Positions 21,909-30,425 of a stretch of 34,963 nucleotides of DNA are shown in pieces. Origin of the DNA: a bacterium (GTDB lineage: Bacteria > Patescibacteriota > Microgenomatia > Woykebacterales > RBG-16-39-9b); contig JAUYHE010000053.1 in the NCBI GenBank assembly GCA_030690175.1, forward strand, positions 1 to 34,963, in the 5' to 3' direction. Both the position numbers and the translations under genes were made by a program. Under the pieces are notes generated by a model, which saw only the letters and a list, made by a program, of their open reading frames with translations, was not told where the DNA came from and made no database searches. Within the stretch, counting starts at the first letter, position 1, and every line of letters begins with the position of its first letter.

Positions 21909-24128
21909 ATGATAGGTTCCACCTTCGAAAAACAAAACTTAAAAAAATACAGAAAATCGGTAGAAAAAAAGATAAGTAAATTATTTCCCATTTTTTCAAA
22001 AGCTTCAGTGGGAGATTTCAGCAGACAAATTAGACTCCCTTCAGAAGAAGATGAATTTACCCCTCTGTACGTTGGCACCAACATGATAACCCAAGTAATT
22101 AGAGAGAAAATGGCCGAGTTGGAAAATTTAAATAAAAAGTTTGAAAAGAAAGTAGTGAAACGTACAGCCCAAATTGTTTTAGCCAATCAAGTCCTACGAA
22201 AGGAGCTATCGACACGTAAGGGAGCCGAAACAGCATTAAGTGAGTCAGAGGAAAGATACGCTACTTTAGTGGAGAAGGGAAACGATGGTATTGTAATCAT
22301 TCAAGATAGAGTTCTTAAATTTGTAAATGAGAAGATGGTAAAACTTACTGGCTTCAAGATAACAGATGCAATTGGAAGACCATTTACCGAATTTATCGCT
22401 CCCGAACATAGAGAGCTAGTATTAAGAAACCACAAACTGCGATTAATGGGTGAACCAGCCCCCAAGATCTACGAAGTTGAAATCTTAACGAAAAAGGGCG
22501 GAAAAGTTCCTGTAGAGATAAACGCTTCTCTGATTGAATATAGGGGGAGAAAAGCTAGTATGGCGATAATAAGAGATATTACCGATCGTAGAGAAGTAGA
22601 ACAAACGCTACAGGAGGAGAAAGGAAAACTCGACGCTATTTACAAAACTATAAAAGATGGTTTGGCTCTTTACGATAGAGACGGACGAGTTCTTTTCATG
22701 AACCCATCGCTTAAGAAATTATTCGGAGTAAAAACCAATTTGGTTGGTGTTGAAAGGGTAAAAATTGCTAAAAACAGAAGGAAATACTTTAAATATTACC
22801 TAGAAAGGTACGACGATTCCCTAGAAACACAAAGGCAAGTTTATTCAGGTAGACCAGTTTCAAACGTCCTGATGAAGGTTGATTCAAACCCACCCAAATA
22901 TTTGGAAGGAAACTATGTACCGATTAAAGATAATATGGGTAAGGTAATTGGGATGAGTGCAAGTTTCCGAGATGTTACGGTTTTAAAAAACCAATCCGAG
23001 AAAATCGCTAAACAACTTATCGAAGTGGAAAAACAAAAAGAGAGAATGCAAGCAATTTTCAATAATGTTGAAGAGGGTGTCTATATATTCGACAAGAGCG
23101 TAAAAATAATTCAGGCCAACAGCGCCTGCGAAATAATGGCCGGCTGCGAAGAGAAGGAAATGGTTGGAAAGACTTATTACGACATTTTTGGTTGTCATGA
23201 CAAGGTAGGGCATTTTTATCCAGAATTTGATCCGGTCTCAAAAGTTATTACCGCCAAGGAATCAATTCCTTACGATGAGCATTTACACACAAGTAAAAAC
23301 GGAAGGGAGCGTTGGGTTGGTGTCAGTTATACACCTATATTCAACGAAGCTGGAGATATCGAACAAATTGTCGGTGTGATACGGGATATTACTTCAATAA
23401 AAGAGCTAGAAAAAGCAAAAAGTGAGTTTGTTTCGGTAGCTAGTCACGAACTTCGAACTCCCCTCACGGTTATAAACGGCTACCTGTCGCTTCTTTTAAA
23501 TGGAGATTTAGGAAAGCTCGAAAGTGAAAAGTCGATACTAACGTTTTTCACAATTTTAAATAAAGTCAAATACGAAACAGAGAGATTGACAAAGTTAGTC
23601 GGTGAACTTCTAAATGTTTCCCGAATCGAAGAAGGAAGATTGAGACTGGTACTTAGAAAACTACCGATAATCGAGTTAGTCGATGAAATAACCAGTGACT
23701 TCAAAGCGATGGCCGCTATGAAGGGTGTCCGGCTTCAAGTAATCCACAAGGTGAGAGAAAACGGAAGAAATTACTACGTTATGGCGGACCCAGATAAATT
23801 TAAAGAAATATTGGTGAATTTACTTGACAATGCAATTAAATTTACTGAAAGCGGCGGAGAAATAATAATTAGCTGTGCCGAAAAAAAGGGCCGGATTTAC
23901 ATCGGAGTAAAAGATACTGGAATCGGGATTGAGCCAGGTATGTTATCACGAGTTTTCGATAAATTTCAACAAATTAGCGGTTCTTACTTAAAGGAAAATA
24001 AAGGCACAGGACTTGGTCTTTTTATCGTTAAATCTCTGGTAGAGATGCATAAAGGTAAAATTTGGGTAGAATCCGAAGTGGGCCAGGGAACCGAATTTAA
24101 TTTTTCCTTACCTCTTGTTGCTCCGTAG
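21909..24128 (+). CDS. Cytoplasmic sensor histidine kinase with three PAS domains
   Basis: The 739-residue kinase has no membrane helix. The order is a HAMP-like and coiled-coil N-terminus (about 20-105), PAS domains at about 110-230, 235-360 and 375-495, HisKA with phospho-accepting His near 512 (SVASHELRTPLTV), and a HATPase domain. The HATPase has the N box LLDNAIKFT (near 638), G1 DTGIGIEPG (near 668) and G2 GTGLGLFIV (near 698). It probably senses a soluble signal, redox state or ligand through the PAS domains and phosphorylates the response regulator that starts 25 bases downstream. Confidence 0.95.
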   Translation: MIGSTFEKQNLKKYRKSVEKKISKLFPIFSKASVGDFSRQIRLPSEEDEFTPLYVGTNMITQVIREKMAELENLNKKFEKKVVKRTAQIVLANQVLRKELSTRKGAETALSESEERYATLVEKGNDGIVIIQDRVLKFVNEKMVKLTGFKITDAIGRPFTEFIAPEHRELVLRNHKLRLMGEPAPKIYEVEILTKKGGKVPVEINASLIEYRGRKASMAIIRDITDRREVEQTLQEEKGKLDAIYKTIKDGLALYDRDGRVLFMNPSLKKLFGVKTNLVGVERVKIAKNRRKYFKYYLERYDDSLETQRQVYSGRPVSNVLMKVDSNPPKYLEGNYVPIKDNMGKVIGMSASFRDVTVLKNQSEKIAKQLIEVEKQKERMQAIFNNVEEGVYIFDKSVKIIQANSACEIMAGCEEKEMVGKTYYDIFGCHDKVGHFYPEFDPVSKVITAKESIPYDEHLHTSKNGRERWVGVSYTPIFNEAGDIEQIVGVIRDITSIKELEKAKSEFVSVASHELRTPLTVINGYLSLLLNGDLGKLESEKSILTFFTILNKVKYETERLTKLVGELLNVSRIEEGRLRLVLRKLPIIELVDEITSDFKAMAAMKGVRLQVIHKVRENGRNYYVMADPDKFKEILVNLLDNAIKFTESGGEIIISCAEKKGRIYIGVKDTGIGIEPGMLSRVFDKFQQISGSYLKENKGTGLGLFIVKSLVEMHKGKIWVESEVGQGTEFNFSLPLVAP

Positions 24129-24137
24129 TTTTTTTGG

Positions 24138-24143
24138 TAGACT
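24138..24143 (+). promoter_or_regulatory. -10 box of a possible leaderless promoter
   Basis: TAGACT lies ten bases before the ATG at 24154, with TTGTTG (24115-24120) 17 bp upstream inside the kinase gene. The regulator could be made in excess of the kinase from this site. Confidence 0.35.
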
Positions 24144-24153
24144 CTTTTAGCTT

Positions 24154-24546
24154 ATGAGTCAGATAAAAGAAGAAAAAATAAAAGTACTTTTAATCGAAGA
24201 TGAAAAAGAAGTGGCCGAGCTTTATAAATTAAAGCTTACCTTAGACGGATACGAAGTAGTTACCGCGGATAATGGTCAGGAAGGTTTAGAGAAAGCCTTT
24301 AAAGAAAATCCGGAACTTATTTTTCTTGATATAAAAATGCCCGGTATGGACGGATTTGAAGTTCTCAAGAAATTAAGAGAATCTCCAAAGACAAAGGAAT
24401 TACCTGTAGTGATTCTTTCCAACTTTGACGAACAAGACTTAATTGAAAAAGGGCTTACCCTAGGAGCTAATGAGTTTTTGATAAAATCGCAGTTCACTCC
24501 CGAAGATATTTCCAGAAAAGTAAAAAGCTGGGTAAACGAGGGATAA
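24154..24546 (+). CDS. Single-domain response regulator paired with the PAS kinase
   Basis: The 130-residue receiver has the acidic pair in LIEDE (residues 13-17), phospho-acceptor D59 in IFLDIKMPG, S89 in VILSN and K111 in FLIKS. It has no output domain, so it must act by protein contact. Its position directly after the kinase makes it the likely cognate partner. It closely resembles the orphan receiver at 12767, so cross-talk is possible. Confidence 0.93.
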   Translation: MSQIKEEKIKVLLIEDEKEVAELYKLKLTLDGYEVVTADNGQEGLEKAFKENPELIFLDIKMPGMDGFEVLKKLRESPKTKELPVVILSNFDEQDLIEKGLTLGANEFLIKSQFTPEDISRKVKSWVNEG

Positions 24547-24559
24547 CTTGTTCTAAACA

Positions 24560-26446
24560 ATGAAGAGGGTAATACGCGTATTCTTAGTACTATTTTTTTT
24601 GATTCTCTCCACCGCACCACTCCATAAAACTGCCGGTGAGGATTGTAACGATACGGCCAAAATATTTTCAAGCACCTACGATATTAGCTACTCTTTTGAC
24701 CTAAACGGAAAAGCAAAAATAACCCAAAAAATTATTTTAAAAAACTTAGTTGGCGCTTGTTTTGCCTCAGAATACGCGTTAAAAATAAATTCGACAAATC
24801 TTCAAGATATCTCTGGTCAGGACTCTATTGGCAATCTTTACATTAAGGTAAATAAAGATAAAGAGTCGACGACACTAACCGCCAAGTTAAACGATGAAGT
24901 AATCGGAAAAAATAAAACTGTCGCCTTTCAACTTACGTATACTTTAGAGGGGTTGGCAAAAAAGCAAAGTCTTATTTGGGATATTACCATTCCAAGGGTT
25001 TTAACAAGCGAAAAAGTAACTAATTATAATCTGCAGCTTGTGACTCCAAGTAGCTTCGGTAAGGTTTTTTCTATCGCGGTCCAACCCGATCTAGTCAACT
25101 ACGGAAAAGACCAAACGGATATAAGGTTTAAGAGCAAGGAGATATTAGAGAGGGCGGTTTCAGTGAGTTTTGGTGATTTCCAAGAAATTTCCTTCAAAGT
25201 ACGAATACCACTAGAAAATCACAGCCTTTTTAAACGAAGCTTCGATTTTTATTTACCTCCAGATACCGAAAAGCAAAAAGTCCTTTTAAAAAAATTAGAG
25301 CCAATGCCGGGAATCTTAAAGATGGACCAAATGGGTAATTACGTTGTCCAATACAAAGTTTCTGGTAACTCGCTTGTGGAGATTTATATTGAAGGAACAA
25401 TAAAAATAATTGGTGCTGGTGGTCAGTTTGTCCCGCCAAAGCCAATTTCAAATCAGGAACTGACTAATTTGAAGGAGGCCGCTCCCTTCATCGAGGTTCA
25501 AGATAGTTTAGTGCAAGAAAAAGCTAAAGATCTAAAAGGAGTTAGGGAAATCTATAATTTTGTGGTCAGTTACTTAGACTACGACAAAAAGGGGGTCGAG
25601 ACCGGAAAGGCGGATAGAAAGGGCGCTGCTAGCCTACTACGGAAGAAGAAGTTGGCGACAAACCTAGACTTTGCCGATCTTTTTGTGGCTGTTGCCCGGG
25701 CCGCTGGTTTACCGACTCGTGAAGTAATTGGCTTTCCACTAAGTGAAACTAGTCAGTTAAAACCCGTTTTTGTTGGCTCTCATCTAAATAGTAACCGAGT
25801 GCATGTTTGGGTACAGGTATACGATACGAATAAAAGAAAATGGATTAATATCGATCCGACCTGGGGAAAAACTTCTGGGGTAGATTATATCCAAGAAGAT
25901 CTTTCAGATAGATTTATTTTGCTAATTACTAATTCGGGGGACCTAACTGGAGACATTGCTAATTTACAATCGCTGATAAAGAATTTTGAAATAACCACTG
26001 ACAACAAAAAAGAAAATTTTGTTGCGAATCCCCTGCTTGATATCCAAGTCGACCAAGTTTTTGCCGGGTTTCCTGCGGAGATTACGATCAAGGTGGTTAA
26101 TAATTCTGGCGTGAGTTTAACCGGCGGTAAGATTTCAATTGCTTCAGAAAACGCCAATATTATGGGTAAAAATGAGATAAATGTTCCCGTTATTTTTCCG
26201 TACGAGACCAAAGTTTTCAAAGCTAAACTGCGAGGTGGTAGTTTGTTTGGGACGATCTCGGGAAACCTAAACGTGAAACTGAAACTCCATAACGGCACGG
26301 ACACTATAAAAAAAGAAAAAACCGATAAGATCCTTGTTCGGTCATTTTTTTCATTGGGACAACAGCAGATCCTACTATTTCTTATTACCGTCCTTTTACT
26401 GGTGGGCGTCTTTTTCCCAAAAATAAATAAATATTTCGGCAAATAA
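24560..26446 (+). CDS. Exported transglutaminase-like protein lacking the catalytic cysteine
   Basis: The 628-residue protein starts with a signal peptide (about residues 1-26), followed by a large beta-rich region, a transglutaminase-like core at about 335-440, another beta domain and a C-terminal membrane anchor (about 604-622). In the core the motif around the nucleophile reads ATNLDFADLF, putting Asn at residue 368 where active enzymes have Cys. The His (H415, RVHVWVQ) and Asp (D432, INIDPTW) are kept. It is therefore probably a binding or scaffold protein on the cell surface rather than a peptidase or crosslinker. It follows the response regulator by 13 bases. Confidence 0.88.
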   Translation: MKRVIRVFLVLFFLILSTAPLHKTAGEDCNDTAKIFSSTYDISYSFDLNGKAKITQKIILKNLVGACFASEYALKINSTNLQDISGQDSIGNLYIKVNKDKESTTLTAKLNDEVIGKNKTVAFQLTYTLEGLAKKQSLIWDITIPRVLTSEKVTNYNLQLVTPSSFGKVFSIAVQPDLVNYGKDQTDIRFKSKEILERAVSVSFGDFQEISFKVRIPLENHSLFKRSFDFYLPPDTEKQKVLLKKLEPMPGILKMDQMGNYVVQYKVSGNSLVEIYIEGTIKIIGAGGQFVPPKPISNQELTNLKEAAPFIEVQDSLVQEKAKDLKGVREIYNFVVSYLDYDKKGVETGKADRKGAASLLRKKKLATNLDFADLFVAVARAAGLPTREVIGFPLSETSQLKPVFVGSHLNSNRVHVWVQVYDTNKRKWINIDPTWGKTSGVDYIQEDLSDRFILLITNSGDLTGDIANLQSLIKNFEITTDNKKENFVANPLLDIQVDQVFAGFPAEITIKVVNNSGVSLTGGKISIASENANIMGKNEINVPVIFPYETKVFKAKLRGGSLFGTISGNLNVKLKLHNGTDTIKKEKTDKILVRSFFSLGQQQILLFLITVLLLVGVFFPKINKYFGK

Positions 26447-26459
26447 ATTATCCTGGTGC

Positions 26460-26465
26460 TAAAAT
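26460..26465 (+). promoter_or_regulatory. Extended -10 box of a leaderless uvrC promoter
   Basis: TAAAAT preceded by TGC ends six bases before the uvrC ATG at 26472, so transcription would start at or next to the A of the start codon. No ribosome binding site is present. Confidence 0.45.
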
Positions 26466-26471
26466 AAAAAC

Positions 26472-27713
26472 ATGAATTTAGATAATTTACCCCAAAATTC
26501 TGGTGTTTATATCTTCAAAGATTCGAAAAACAAGCCAATATATGTTGGTAAAGCGCTGAACATAAGAAAAAGAGTGAAGGGCCATTTTAGCCCGAAGACA
26601 GGTACTCCAAAAGGGAATTTGCTGCTCGAAAAAATAGACGCAGTGGAGTCAATTAGGATTGATTCCGAGATTGAGGCCCTTATTTTGGAAGCTAATTTGA
26701 TAAAAAAATACAAACCACACTTCAATTCGCAATTAAAGGATGACAAAGATTATCTCTATATAAAAATTACCAGGGATCCATACCCGAAGGTTTTAGTGTC
26801 AAGAAAAAAAGATCTTAAAAACGCTAAACTTTTTTTTGGCCCATTTCCATCGGCAACAAAGGTAAGAACTACTTTGAAGATACTTCGAAAAATATTCCAA
26901 TTCACCAGCTGCAACCCTAACCGCAAAAGAGCGTGTCTATACTATCATCTCGGCTTATGTCCTGGTGTGTGTATCGGACTCATTAGCCAGAAAGAGTACC
27001 GAAAAAATATAAGGGGTGTAATTTATATGCTTGGGGGTAAACAGGGTAAACTACTAGATGTTTTGGAAAAAGAAGTAAGGAGATTCGCCCGAAATTTAGA
27101 ATTTGAAAAAGCCCAGATGGGCCAGCAAAAAATTGAAGCTTTGCATTACGTTACCCAACCGATACGAATTTTGGAACATCCAGAAGTGGACCGCGAGGAA
27201 TTGAGGCAACGAGAAATTACCGAGCTAGCTAGGATCTTGGATCTTCCTCAAAGGCCGGCTAGAATCGAGTGTTACGATATTTCTAATTTTTCTGGCAAAC
27301 AGGCAACCGGTTCACTGGTCGTATTCACCAATGGGTTTGCGGATCGCAGTCAGTACAGACGGTTTAAAATTAAATTTGTAGAGGGCCCTAATGATACGGC
27401 GATGATTTCAGAGATACTTGAGAGAAGGTTTAAAAACGACTGGGGACATCCAGACCTTGTTTTAATTGACGGGGGTAAGGGACAACTAAACGCGGCTTTA
27501 AAAGTGGTCGCCAGCTTTAATTTGTCATTGCCCGTTATTTCCTTAGCAAAAAGGCTAGAGGAAATTTATTGGGCCGATAAAACAGAACCGCTACGTTTGC
27601 CAAGAGAAAGTAGTGCTTTGAAGCTATTGCAGCGGATCCGAGATGAGGCGCACCGTTTTGCCATAACTTATCACCGTAAATTAAGAAGCAAGCAGTTTTT
27701 GACCGGGGCGTAG
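26472..27713 (+). CDS. uvrC: Excinuclease ABC subunit C, short form without the HhH domain
   Basis: The 413-residue nuclease has the N-terminal GIY-YIG domain (GVYIF...YVGKA, residues about 11-30), the Cys-rich segment CNPNRKRACLYYHLGLCPGVC, the UVR motif (about 195-230), and the RNase H-like endonuclease. The latter has Asp in CYDISN (near 268), Asp in LIDGGKGQ (near 332) and His in DEAHRFAI (near 391). Typical UvrC is about 600 residues. This one stops about 22 residues after the catalytic His and lacks the tandem HhH DNA-binding domain. No continuation is found downstream. Both cleavage sites look intact. Confidence 0.95.
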   Translation: MNLDNLPQNSGVYIFKDSKNKPIYVGKALNIRKRVKGHFSPKTGTPKGNLLLEKIDAVESIRIDSEIEALILEANLIKKYKPHFNSQLKDDKDYLYIKITRDPYPKVLVSRKKDLKNAKLFFGPFPSATKVRTTLKILRKIFQFTSCNPNRKRACLYYHLGLCPGVCIGLISQKEYRKNIRGVIYMLGGKQGKLLDVLEKEVRRFARNLEFEKAQMGQQKIEALHYVTQPIRILEHPEVDREELRQREITELARILDLPQRPARIECYDISNFSGKQATGSLVVFTNGFADRSQYRRFKIKFVEGPNDTAMISEILERRFKNDWGHPDLVLIDGGKGQLNAALKVVASFNLSLPVISLAKRLEEIYWADKTEPLRLPRESSALKLLQRIRDEAHRFAITYHRKLRSKQFLTGA

Positions 27714-27727
27714 CCGTTTGTTATCCT
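27699..27727 (+). promoter_or_regulatory. Promoter within the uvrC 3' end for the holin-like gene
   Basis: TTGACC (27699-27704) and TATCCT (27722-27727) are separated by 17 bp, with TGT before the -10. The predicted start is about two bases before the ATG at 27736, again leaderless. Confidence 0.5.
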
Positions 27728-27735
27728 GTTTGTAA

Positions 27736-28134
27736 ATGCGAAAAAAATTACGCACAATCCTTTTTTCCGCTGGGGCCTTTGTCATCGTTTGTAGTTTTTA
27801 TCCCGGTTTCTCCTTTAATAATGTAAATACGCTACTGCTAGCCGCCCTTTTCTTCTCCATTTTTTATCTTGTAGTTCGCCCTATATTAAAAATATTGTCA
27901 CTACCTTTAAATTTAATTACCTTTGGAATTTTCGGTCTACTTGCCAATGCGATTATCTTTTATTTGGTAGACACGTTTATTCCCGGTTTTGAAATTCGAT
28001 CTTTTTATTATGAGGGTGGAGGACTGCTAAGTTTATCGCTTCCGTCACTTTACCTAAATATGTTTTTCAGTACTGTGATTGGATCATTATTAACCAGCCT
28101 ATTGACCAGTATCTTCTTTTGGATCTTCATCTAG
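27736..28134 (+). CDS. Phage-holin-4 family-like membrane protein
   Basis: The 132-residue protein has four membrane helices and the pattern of the holin-4-type family found widely in bacterial chromosomes: VVRPILKILSLPLNLITFG (about residues 46-64), then an asparagine-bearing helix and DTFIPGFEI. Despite the family name these proteins are usually not phage genes and their role is unknown. There is no phage context here. It sits between uvrC and secG. Confidence 0.8.
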   Translation: MRKKLRTILFSAGAFVIVCSFYPGFSFNNVNTLLLAALFFSIFYLVVRPILKILSLPLNLITFGIFGLLANAIIFYLVDTFIPGFEIRSFYYEGGGLLSLSLPSLYLNMFFSTVIGSLLTSLLTSIFFWIFI

Positions 28135-28166
28135 ATCCAGACTTTACGTTTTCTTTAGAACTGTGT

Positions 28167-28172
28167 TAGAAT
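28167..28172 (+). promoter_or_regulatory. Extended -10 box of a leaderless secG promoter
   Basis: TAGAAT preceded by TGT ends ten bases before the secG ATG at 28183, with no Shine-Dalgarno site between. Confidence 0.4.
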
Positions 28173-28182
28173 TCTACTCTCC

Positions 28183-28410
28183 ATGAGAACACTTGTCTTG
28201 CTAATACTTATTCTAGTTTCAGTTGCCTTAATGGTGCTGATATTGCTTCAACAGCGAGGTGGTGGCGCTGGTAGTGTGTTTGGCGCCGGTGGAGGTGGTG
28301 GAGAAGTTTATCGAACGCGTCGAGGTATGGAAAAGGCCCTTCATTACTTGACGATTGGGTTGGCTATTATCTTTTCTACCGTGTCTGTCGCCTTAATATT
28401 TATCAAATAA
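28183..28410 (+). CDS. secG: Preprotein translocase subunit SecG
   Basis: The 75-residue protein has two membrane helices (about residues 3-22 and 52-73) joined by the glycine-rich QQRGGGAGSVFGAGGGG loop typical of SecG. It is an accessory subunit of the SecYEG channel. Length is normal for short SecG proteins. The solute-binding protein gene follows after a 24-base gap. Confidence 0.93.
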   Translation: MRTLVLLILILVSVALMVLILLQQRGGGAGSVFGAGGGGGEVYRTRRGMEKALHYLTIGLAIIFSTVSVALIFIK

Positions 28411-28434
28411 ACCTTGCTCAGCTGCCGTGTTGCG

Positions 28435-30033
28435 ATGATTAAAAGGCTAAGATTTTATCTGGCTTTAATTTCAGCTATTCTCAAAAAAGATAAGCGTAAA
28501 ATCTCATTTGGCCTTATTACTGCATTGCTGTTACTGTTTATTTTGAAGGTTATTTTGCCGGTCATCGCGCCTCAAGCAGTTTCCACTTACAAAGAATTTC
28601 GCAAACCCACGTTTGTAGAAGGGGCGGTGGGAAAGCCAGTTCACCCTAACCCGCTTTTTGATAAAAGTGAAACCCAAAAAGAAATTAGTCAATTGGTTTT
28701 CCGCAGTTTAATAAGTGTAGATAAAAAAGGAAACCTAGTTGGCGACCTGGCAAAAAATTTCAAGAAAATCTCGGAAACAGAATACATCTTTTATTTGAAA
28801 AAAAATATATTTTGGCACGACGGAGTCAGATTTACTAGCGATGATGTGCTTTATACTGTGAAAATAGCTCAAGACCCAAGATATGAAAGTGTGGTGTCTT
28901 CTAATTTTAAAGACGTAGCCGTAGAAAAGTTAGATGATTACACGATCAAATTTAAGTTACGTGAGCCTTTTGCACCATTTCCGTTTGCGACAACGGTAGG
29001 TATTATTCCCAAACACGTACCTCTAAAAAAATATAAACCAATAGGTACCGGTTCCTTTAGGGTAAAGTCGATTACAAAAGAAAGAATAGTTCTCGCCAGC
29101 AAAAAATTGAATGTAATTTTTAGGTTTTATATGAATTTTAAAGACGCAAAGATAGCCTTGAAACTTGGTGAAATTCACGCTTTGGGTGGTTTTACTCCAC
29201 AGGAAGTTTCCGAAATAAAAAAATTTGGAAACAAAAATATTTATCAACATGTATTACCCTATCGTCAGGCCATCATATTTTTTAATACGCGAGCGGACCC
29301 TTTAAAGTCCAAAGAAGTAAGGCAAGCCCTTACTTATTCGATAAATAAAGTTTCAATTGCGCAGTTAGCTGGTGGAGAAGCGGCAGTAATTTCGGGGAAC
29401 CAACTACCCCTTATTAGTTGGGTCACAGGTACAAAAAAGGATCGCTACGAATTAAACTTAGAAGAAGCGAAAAAATTACTAAAGAGGGTCGGGTTTGAAT
29501 TTACCAAAGATTCTTGGCAAAAAAAGGACAAAAAGCTAGCGGTTACAATTATTTCTGCTGATGATCCAGAGCTAAACACGATCGTAAATATGTTGAAAGA
29601 GTCTTGGACAGGGCTTGGACTTGTAGTCAAGTCTAAGACGCAAGATGTGGAATCTCTCCACAAGGAAATAATACCCAATCGAAGCTTTCAGATTTTGGTA
29701 GATTTTCAAGAAATTCCACCAGATCCAGATCAATACGTTCTTTGGCACACTACTCAAGTACGTGAAACAAATATTACTGGGATTAGTAGCGCGAACCTAG
29801 ATAAACTGCTTGAAGACGCAAGAAAAGTGGACGATGTGAAAAAAAGAGGCGAAAGCTACAACTTATTTACTACTCTTCTGGCTGATGAGGCACCGGCTGT
29901 CTTTCTTTACTATCCGCAATATATCTGGTTTGTATCCAAAAAAGTACACGGCGTAGATCTGACCAACTTTACTACTCCCTTTGACAGATTTGCATCTTAC
30001 AAAAAATGGCGCATTGATAAGGGATATTTTTGA
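28435..30033 (+). CDS. Membrane-anchored family-5 (peptide-type) solute-binding protein
   Basis: The 532-residue protein has an N-terminal signal anchor (about residues 27-47 after the ATG at 28435) and no lipobox. It then has the family-5 extracytoplasmic solute-binding fold: FRSLISVDKKGNLVGDLAK, YIFYLKKNIFWHDGVRF and VRQALTYSINK. These proteins bind oligopeptides or similar ligands outside the cell. No permease or ATPase gene is nearby, so it is an orphan component. An upstream in-frame TTG at 28414 is possible but has no ribosome binding site. The chorismate mutase gene overlaps its stop. Confidence 0.9.
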   Translation: MIKRLRFYLALISAILKKDKRKISFGLITALLLLFILKVILPVIAPQAVSTYKEFRKPTFVEGAVGKPVHPNPLFDKSETQKEISQLVFRSLISVDKKGNLVGDLAKNFKKISETEYIFYLKKNIFWHDGVRFTSDDVLYTVKIAQDPRYESVVSSNFKDVAVEKLDDYTIKFKLREPFAPFPFATTVGIIPKHVPLKKYKPIGTGSFRVKSITKERIVLASKKLNVIFRFYMNFKDAKIALKLGEIHALGGFTPQEVSEIKKFGNKNIYQHVLPYRQAIIFFNTRADPLKSKEVRQALTYSINKVSIAQLAGGEAAVISGNQLPLISWVTGTKKDRYELNLEEAKKLLKRVGFEFTKDSWQKKDKKLAVTIISADDPELNTIVNMLKESWTGLGLVVKSKTQDVESLHKEIIPNRSFQILVDFQEIPPDPDQYVLWHTTQVRETNITGISSANLDKLLEDARKVDDVKKRGESYNLFTTLLADEAPAVFLYYPQYIWFVSKKVHGVDLTNFTTPFDRFASYKKWRIDKGYF

Positions 30034-30305
30034 TGCTTGATAACCTTCGGCGAAAAATTTATAAACAAGATCAAAGACTACTCCAAATTTTGTCGGGGCG
30101 AATAAAACTAGTGGAAAAAATAGGCAAGATTAAATCAGAGAAAAAAGTATTCGTAGAGGACAGAAAACGGGAAAAGCAGATTTATGATTATGTATCAGAT
30201 AAATCTAAGGAATTAGGGTTGGATACAAAATTTGTTAAAAACGTTTTTAAACTAATTTTAGCCGAATCGAAAAGGTTGCAAAAATTGCAACGAAAACCCA
30301 AATAA
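30033..30305 (+). CDS. Chorismate mutase, AroQ type, single domain
   Basis: The 90-residue all-helical protein aligns without gaps to the E. coli AroQ mutase domain at an offset of five. It has R6, R23, K34, D43, R46, E47, S79 and Q83, all the active-site residues I recall. It should convert chorismate to prephenate. The ATG overlaps the solute-binding protein stop by one base (TGATG). No other shikimate or aromatic amino acid gene is in the window, so its substrate source and purpose are unclear. Confidence 0.9.
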   Translation: MLDNLRRKIYKQDQRLLQILSGRIKLVEKIGKIKSEKKVFVEDRKREKQIYDYVSDKSKELGLDTKFVKNVFKLILAESKRLQKLQRKPK

Positions 30306-30425
30306 ATGGTGAACCTTCGTTTAATGCTAACGGATGAAATTATAGATCAATTAGTCGAAACTTTCAAAGGGTGGGGTACAGTTTTCAAGGCCTATCCATT
30401 TGTTAATAAGCTCGGGTTACAATAA
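30306..30425 (+). CDS. Possible 39-residue ORF after chorismate mutase
   Basis: An ATG directly after the chorismate mutase stop opens 39 codons (with LTDEIIDQLVETFKGWGT in the middle) ending in TAA at 30423-30425, overlapping the 3' end of the convergent kinase gene by nine bases. It looks protein-like but matches nothing I know, and could be a remnant. The rest of this short convergent gap shows no terminator. Confidence 0.25.
   Translation: MVNLRLMLTDEIIDQLVETFKGWGTVFKAYPFVNKLGLQ

Noticed and set aside
27736..28134. Prophage remnant suggested by the holin-4 family name.
   Set aside because: No lysin, integrase, capsid or other phage gene is nearby, and this family is common in bacterial chromosomes.
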